Assembly (NCBI GenBank): GCA_035631615.1
Contig: DASQIK010000020.1
Span: forward strand, 1 to 18,639
From: UBA5189 sp035631615
GTDB lineage: Bacteria > Chloroflexota > Limnocylindria > Limnocylindrales > CSP1-4
Reading direction: 5' to 3'
Length of the DNA: 18,639 bases
Shown here: positions 15,960 to 18,639 of the stretch, piece by piece
How the letters are laid out: every line of letters starts with the position of its first letter
Numbering within the stretch: position 1 is the stretch's first letter
The notes under the pieces: generated by a model
What the model was told of the DNA's origin: nothing
Databases searched by the model: none
Seen by the model: the letters and a program-made list of their open reading frames with translations, nothing else
Position numbers and translations under genes: made by a program

Positions 15960-15966
15960 CTGCCCG

Positions 15967-16530
15967 ATGCCGACACCAGCCCGCCGACCCAGGACCGTCC
16001 GCGCCATCGCGCGGCGATTCGAGGCCGACCTGGGAGCGTCGGTGCTCGCCGCCGGACCGCACATCCCGAACGTCCGGCAGATCTCGGAGCGAGTCGCGAT
16101 GGGTCGGGCGCTGTGGCGGGATCTCGTCATCGGGTTCGCGTCGCAGCTGGGAGAGCTCCGGCTCGGCTTCACGCAGCTGGCTGCGCTGTACGTCCTCGCC
16201 GACGGCAGCACCATGACCGTCGGCGAGCTCGCGGAGGCGCTCGGGCGATCGCCGTCGGCGACGAGCCGGCTGGTGGACGGCCTGGCGAGGCGGCGGCTCG
16301 TCGAGCGGCACCCCGAGCCGGAGGACCGCCGCCAGCGCTCGCTCGCGCTGACCCAGCGAGGTCAGGCGATCCTGCGCGCGGTCGACCGGGCGCGCGCGGA
16401 CCAGTTCCTCACCGCGGTTCGCCCGATGCCCACTCCCGAGCGCGCCCTGGTGGCCATGGGCGTCGCCGCGCTGGCGACGCACGCGATCTCCCGCCGCGGC
16501 CGCCTGATCAAGGGCCGCCAGGCGATCTAG
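15967..16530 (+). CDS. MarR-family transcriptional regulator
   Basis: A 187-aa DNA-binding protein with a winged helix-turn-helix. Residues 55-80 form the helix leading into the domain (FTQLAALYVLADG). Residues 84-108 are the helix-turn-helix (TVGELAEALGRSPSATSRLVDGLARRRLV). The wing has the hallmark ERHPEPEDRRQRSLALTQRG (113-132), and dimerisation helices sit at both ends. The N-terminal 40 residues are basic and longer than usual. I prefer the ATG at 15967 over a GTG at 15919, because a TAGCAT -10 box lies between them and the extra residues look non-coding. Divergence from fabD suggests control of fatty-acid synthesis, as FabT (also MarR-family) does in Firmicutes, but MarR proteins often sense antibiotics or phenolics instead. 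Its TAG shares CTAG with the convergent cupredoxin stop. Confidence 0.85.
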   Translation: MPTPARRPRTVRAIARRFEADLGASVLAAGPHIPNVRQISERVAMGRALWRDLVIGFASQLGELRLGFTQLAALYVLADGSTMTVGELAEALGRSPSATSRLVDGLARRRLVERHPEPEDRRQRSLALTQRGQAILRAVDRARADQFLTAVRPMPTPERALVAMGVAALATHAISRRGRLIKGRQAI

Positions 16531-17075
16531 GTGATCGAGGCCGGGTTCATCCTCCGCCACACGATCGCGGCGCCGAACAGCACGACCAGCGTCAGCGCCA
16601 GGATGCCGGCGGCGATGAGCTTGCGGTCCACCGTGCTCGCCGCGGCCTCGCCGCCGCCGGCCCCGACGGCGGGCGCGCTCTGGCCCGGCGCCAGCACCAC
16701 GACCGTGCCGGTCATCTCCGGATGCACGGTGCACATGTAGTCGTACGACCCGGCGGCGTTGAACGTGAACTGGAAGGTCGCGCCGTTGTCCTTGAGCTTG
16801 GTCAGGCCCGGGTCGGAGGTCGAGGAGTCGAAGATGGCGCCCTGTGCCTGCGTGTCGGTCTTCTTCGACGTCACCGTGTGCGGCTCGCCGATGCCCTGGG
16901 TCACCGTCCACGTGACCGTCGTGCCCTGCGCGACCGTGACCGTGCCCGGGTCGAACTTCTTGCCCACGATGCTCACCGCGCCGTCGGCGGCGAGCACGGG
17001 CGAGATCAGCGCGAGCGCCATGAGCACCAGGCCGCCGGCGAGGGCGAGGCGCGAGATTCGATGGGCAACGGTCAT
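16527..17075 (-). CDS. Membrane-anchored cupredoxin (plastocyanin/azurin-like)
   Basis: A 182-aa extracytoplasmic blue-copper protein, likely an electron carrier or copper binder. Residues 1-30 are a Sec signal peptide ending in PVLAA. Residues 31-128 form the cupredoxin domain, with type 1 copper ligands H66 (GEPHTV), C115, H118 and M121 (YMCTVHPEMTG). A glycine/alanine linker follows, then a transmembrane helix at about 153-173 and a short basic tail (WRRMN), so the domain is tethered to the outer face of the membrane. The ATG at 17075 has GGAGG eight nt upstream and overlaps the TGA of the M20 peptidase gene as ATGA, which suggests translational coupling. No redox partner is in the window. 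The copper pump gene about 6 kb away need not be related. Confidence 0.9.
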   Translation of the reverse strand: MTVAHRISRLALAGGLVLMALALISPVLAADGAVSIVGKKFDPGTVTVAQGTTVTWTVTQGIGEPHTVTSKKTDTQAQGAIFDSSTSDPGLTKLKDNGATFQFTFNAAGSYDYMCTVHPEMTGTVVVLAPGQSAPAVGAGGGEAAASTVDRKLIAAGILALTLVVLFGAAIVWRRMNPASIT

Positions 17076-18481
17076 TCGCAGAACCTCCGGACGGCATCGT
17101 AAAGGACTGGCAGGCCCCAGCGGAGGCCCTCCACGGAGACGCGCTCGTCGATCCCGTGCCAGCGTTCGAGATATGTCTCCTCGGGCGGCTGGCGAAGCGG
17201 CGAGAAGCCGAACGTCGGGGTCCCGAGGTCGACAAGGTGCCTGGCGTCGGTCCCGAACGGCGCCATCACCGGCAGCGGCACGCCGGCCGGATCGCCCGCC
17301 CGGATCGCGGCCTCGAGGACGGGATACAGGCCGGCGGGATCGTCATACGGCGAGACGAGCGCGTCCGACCCGATGATCAGCTCGATGTCCGTCACCGCCT
17401 CGAGCTCCGGGCCGAGACGCTCGCGGATGCGAGCCTCCATGTCGGGCTCCGAGGTGCCCGGCAGCCGCCGGCAGTCGACCTCCAGGACCGCCGCGCCGGG
17501 GATGACGTTGAACTTGACGCCGCCGTGCAGCACGTTCGGCGACACGGTGTCGCGGAGCATGGCATCGAGCGCCCGCGCATAGATCGGCAGGCACACGCCC
17601 GTCAAGGCTGTCGCCGAGACGTCGGGGTTCCCGGTTGCCAGCCCGCGCAGGAGCCGCGCGATTCCCGGATCCGACCGGCTGGTGGCGGCGATCGCGCCGT
17701 CGAGGAAGCGGCTCGTGACGTCGGTGAGGCGGGCCGGCGACGGCACGGCCAGTCGCTCGATCGCCTGGGCGGCGACCACCAGCGCGTTATCCGCGCGCGG
17801 CATCGAGCCGTGGCCCCAGGTGCCGCGGAAGGTCAGGCGGTAGGAGGTCGTGCCCTTCTCCGCGACCTGGATCGGGTACAGCCGCCGCGAACCGACGTAG
17901 ACCGCGACGCCGCCCGCCTCGTTGATGGCAGCCGCGGCACGGAGGTCGTCCGGATGCTCCTGCGCCAGCCACGCGGCGCCGGCGAACCCGCCGGCCTCCT
18001 CGTCCGCGGTCGATGCGAACAGGACGTCGCGACGCAGGCCCGGGATCGGGTCGGAGGCCGGGTCCCGGCCCGCTGCCCGCGCCTCGCCGGCCAGCAGGCG
18101 CATGACCTCCAGCTCCATTGCGACGAGGTCCTTCATGTCAACGGCGCCGCGACCGTAGATCCAGCCATCCGCGATGTCGCCGGCGAACGGGTCGTGCGTC
18201 CAGCCGGCGGGCGGCGCCGGCACCACGTCCAGGTGCGAGAGCAACAGGAGCGGCCTGCCGCCGGTGCCATCGCCGCGAAGCCTGGCCACGACCGAGCCGC
18301 GGCCGGGGACCGGCTCGTGCACCGTCGCCGGAACGCCCGCATCGACGAGCGCGCCGGCGAGGTAGCGGGCGGCCGCGAGCTCTCCGCCGGGCGGGTCCGG
18401 CGGGTTGATCGATGGGATGCGGATCAGATCGCGGAGCGTCTCGACGAGCCGATCGTGGGCGCCGTCCGGAACGCCGCTCAC
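17072..18481 (-). CDS. M20-family zinc metallopeptidase
   Basis: A 469-aa cytoplasmic hydrolase of the M20/M25/M40 family (ArgE/DapE/carboxypeptidase G2 relatives) that cleaves amide bonds in small peptides or N-acyl amino acids. The metal-site motifs are intact: SHLDVVP (H83, D85), GRGAVDMK with bridging D115, DEEAGG (catalytic base E161, ligand E162), and a late His, H442 in WHGIDERV. The dimerisation (lid) domain is present around GTWGHGSMPRADNA. Length is normal for the family. The exact substrate cannot be read; it is not clearly ArgE, DapE or PepV. No signal peptide is visible. The GTG start overlaps the previous gene's TGA (GTGA), and its own TGA overlaps the cupredoxin ATG. Confidence 0.9.
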   Translation of the reverse strand: MSGVPDGAHDRLVETLRDLIRIPSINPPDPPGGELAAARYLAGALVDAGVPATVHEPVPGRGSVVARLRGDGTGGRPLLLLSHLDVVPAPPAGWTHDPFAGDIADGWIYGRGAVDMKDLVAMELEVMRLLAGEARAAGRDPASDPIPGLRRDVLFASTADEEAGGFAGAAWLAQEHPDDLRAAAAINEAGGVAVYVGSRRLYPIQVAEKGTTSYRLTFRGTWGHGSMPRADNALVVAAQAIERLAVPSPARLTDVTSRFLDGAIAATSRSDPGIARLLRGLATGNPDVSATALTGVCLPIYARALDAMLRDTVSPNVLHGGVKFNVIPGAAVLEVDCRRLPGTSEPDMEARIRERLGPELEAVTDIELIIGSDALVSPYDDPAGLYPVLEAAIRAGDPAGVPLPVMAPFGTDARHLVDLGTPTFGFSPLRQPPEETYLERWHGIDERVSVEGLRWGLPVLYDAVRRFCE

Positions 18482-18639
18482 GTGGACGTCGTGAGGGCGG
18501 GGAAGCCCAGCAGGTTCGCCAGGATCCCCAGCACGAAGCCGGCCAGGATGACGATCACGATCATCGCGACGAGCAGGCGCCGGTCCCGGCGCTCACGGCG
18601 CTTTGTCGCCTCGATGTCCGGGTCGAGTCCGCCCGCGAT
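18478..18639 (-). CDS. C-terminal part of a single-helix membrane protein
   Basis: The last 53 codons of a minus-strand gene that runs off the right edge, ending in TGA at 18478-18480. An acidic then strongly basic cytoplasmic stretch (TKRRERRDRR) leads into one hydrophobic segment (LLVAMIVIVILAGFVLGILA) and a short tail ending in TTST. This looks like a small tail- or bitopic-anchored membrane protein of unknown function. Its stop overlaps the M20 GTG start, so the three genes are very probably one operon. The frame is not listed as a long ORF because its start is outside the window. Confidence 0.6.
   Translation of the reverse strand: MAGGLDPDIEATKRRERRDRRLLVAMIVIVILAGFVLGILANLLGFPALTTST

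Noticed and set aside
15919..15966. GTG start for the MarR-type gene at 15919
   Set aside because: It begins inside the inverted repeat and crosses the TAGCAT box. The ATG at 15967 fits the local promoter pattern better.
15873..16214. N-terminal extension of fabD to 434 aa
   Set aside because: The extra residues are low-complexity, overlap the divergent marR gene and precede the family's normal N-terminus.
1..18639. CRISPR array, insertion sequence, prophage, tRNA or rRNA
   Set aside because: I found no regularly spaced repeats, transposase motifs, phage genes or recognisable RNA genes when reading both strands.

Overview
The window is very GC-rich, gene-dense bacterial chromosome. Coding strands show the strong G/C third-position bias that throws long mirror ORFs on the opposite strand. 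No ribosomal or tRNA gene fixes the taxonomy. The gene content points to an environmental Chloroflexota-like lineage, with an actinobacterial relative less likely: zinc-ribbon/cyclase/AAA/TPR giants, an MFS carrier fused to a cyclic-nucleotide domain, a DUF11-type secreted protein, membrane-anchored cupredoxins, and start codons placed directly behind -10 boxes. This placement is inference. I see no tRNA, rRNA, IS element, phage gene or CRISPR array.

Layout. 1-1059: the tail of an unidentified gene, a 407-bp stretch without a supported gene, then a small proline-rich protein of unknown function. 1235-2230: a secreted cysteine-rich protein with a DUF11-like domain. 2270-8016 (minus): a two-gene unit made of an MFS exporter with a C-terminal cyclic-nucleotide-binding domain and a 1302-aa protein with two zinc ribbons, two class III cyclase domains, an AAA/NACHT-like ATPase and TPR-like repeats. 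8078-8644 (minus): an Ogt-type O6-alkylguanine-DNA methyltransferase. 8704-11523 (plus): a Cu(+) P1B-ATPase behind a CsoR-like palindrome, then a hot-dog thioesterase. 11520-15872 (minus): a fatty-acid synthesis block (fabD, two fabF-type ketosynthases, and a coupled membrane protein). 15967-16530 (plus): a divergent MarR-family regulator. 16527-18639 (minus): an overlapping chain of a membrane protein (partial), an M20 peptidase and an anchored cupredoxin.

The most interesting unit is the cyclase/transporter pair. The two cyclase halves are degenerate in complementary ways: half 1 keeps both metal-binding aspartates and half 2 keeps the transition-state Asn/Arg. The protein could therefore form one active site within a single chain, like mammalian adenylyl cyclase C1/C2. 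The neighbouring exporter carries an intact-looking phosphate-binding cassette for a cyclic nucleotide. Together they suggest a signalling module in which a cyclic nucleotide made by one gene product controls export by the other.

A second theme is promoter architecture. Seven starts have a TANNNT hexamer 6-10 nt upstream and mostly no Shine-Dalgarno, consistent with leaderless transcripts. Genes inside operons, or with longer leaders, show GGAG/AAGGAG sites. Two convergent gene pairs end on a shared CTAG.
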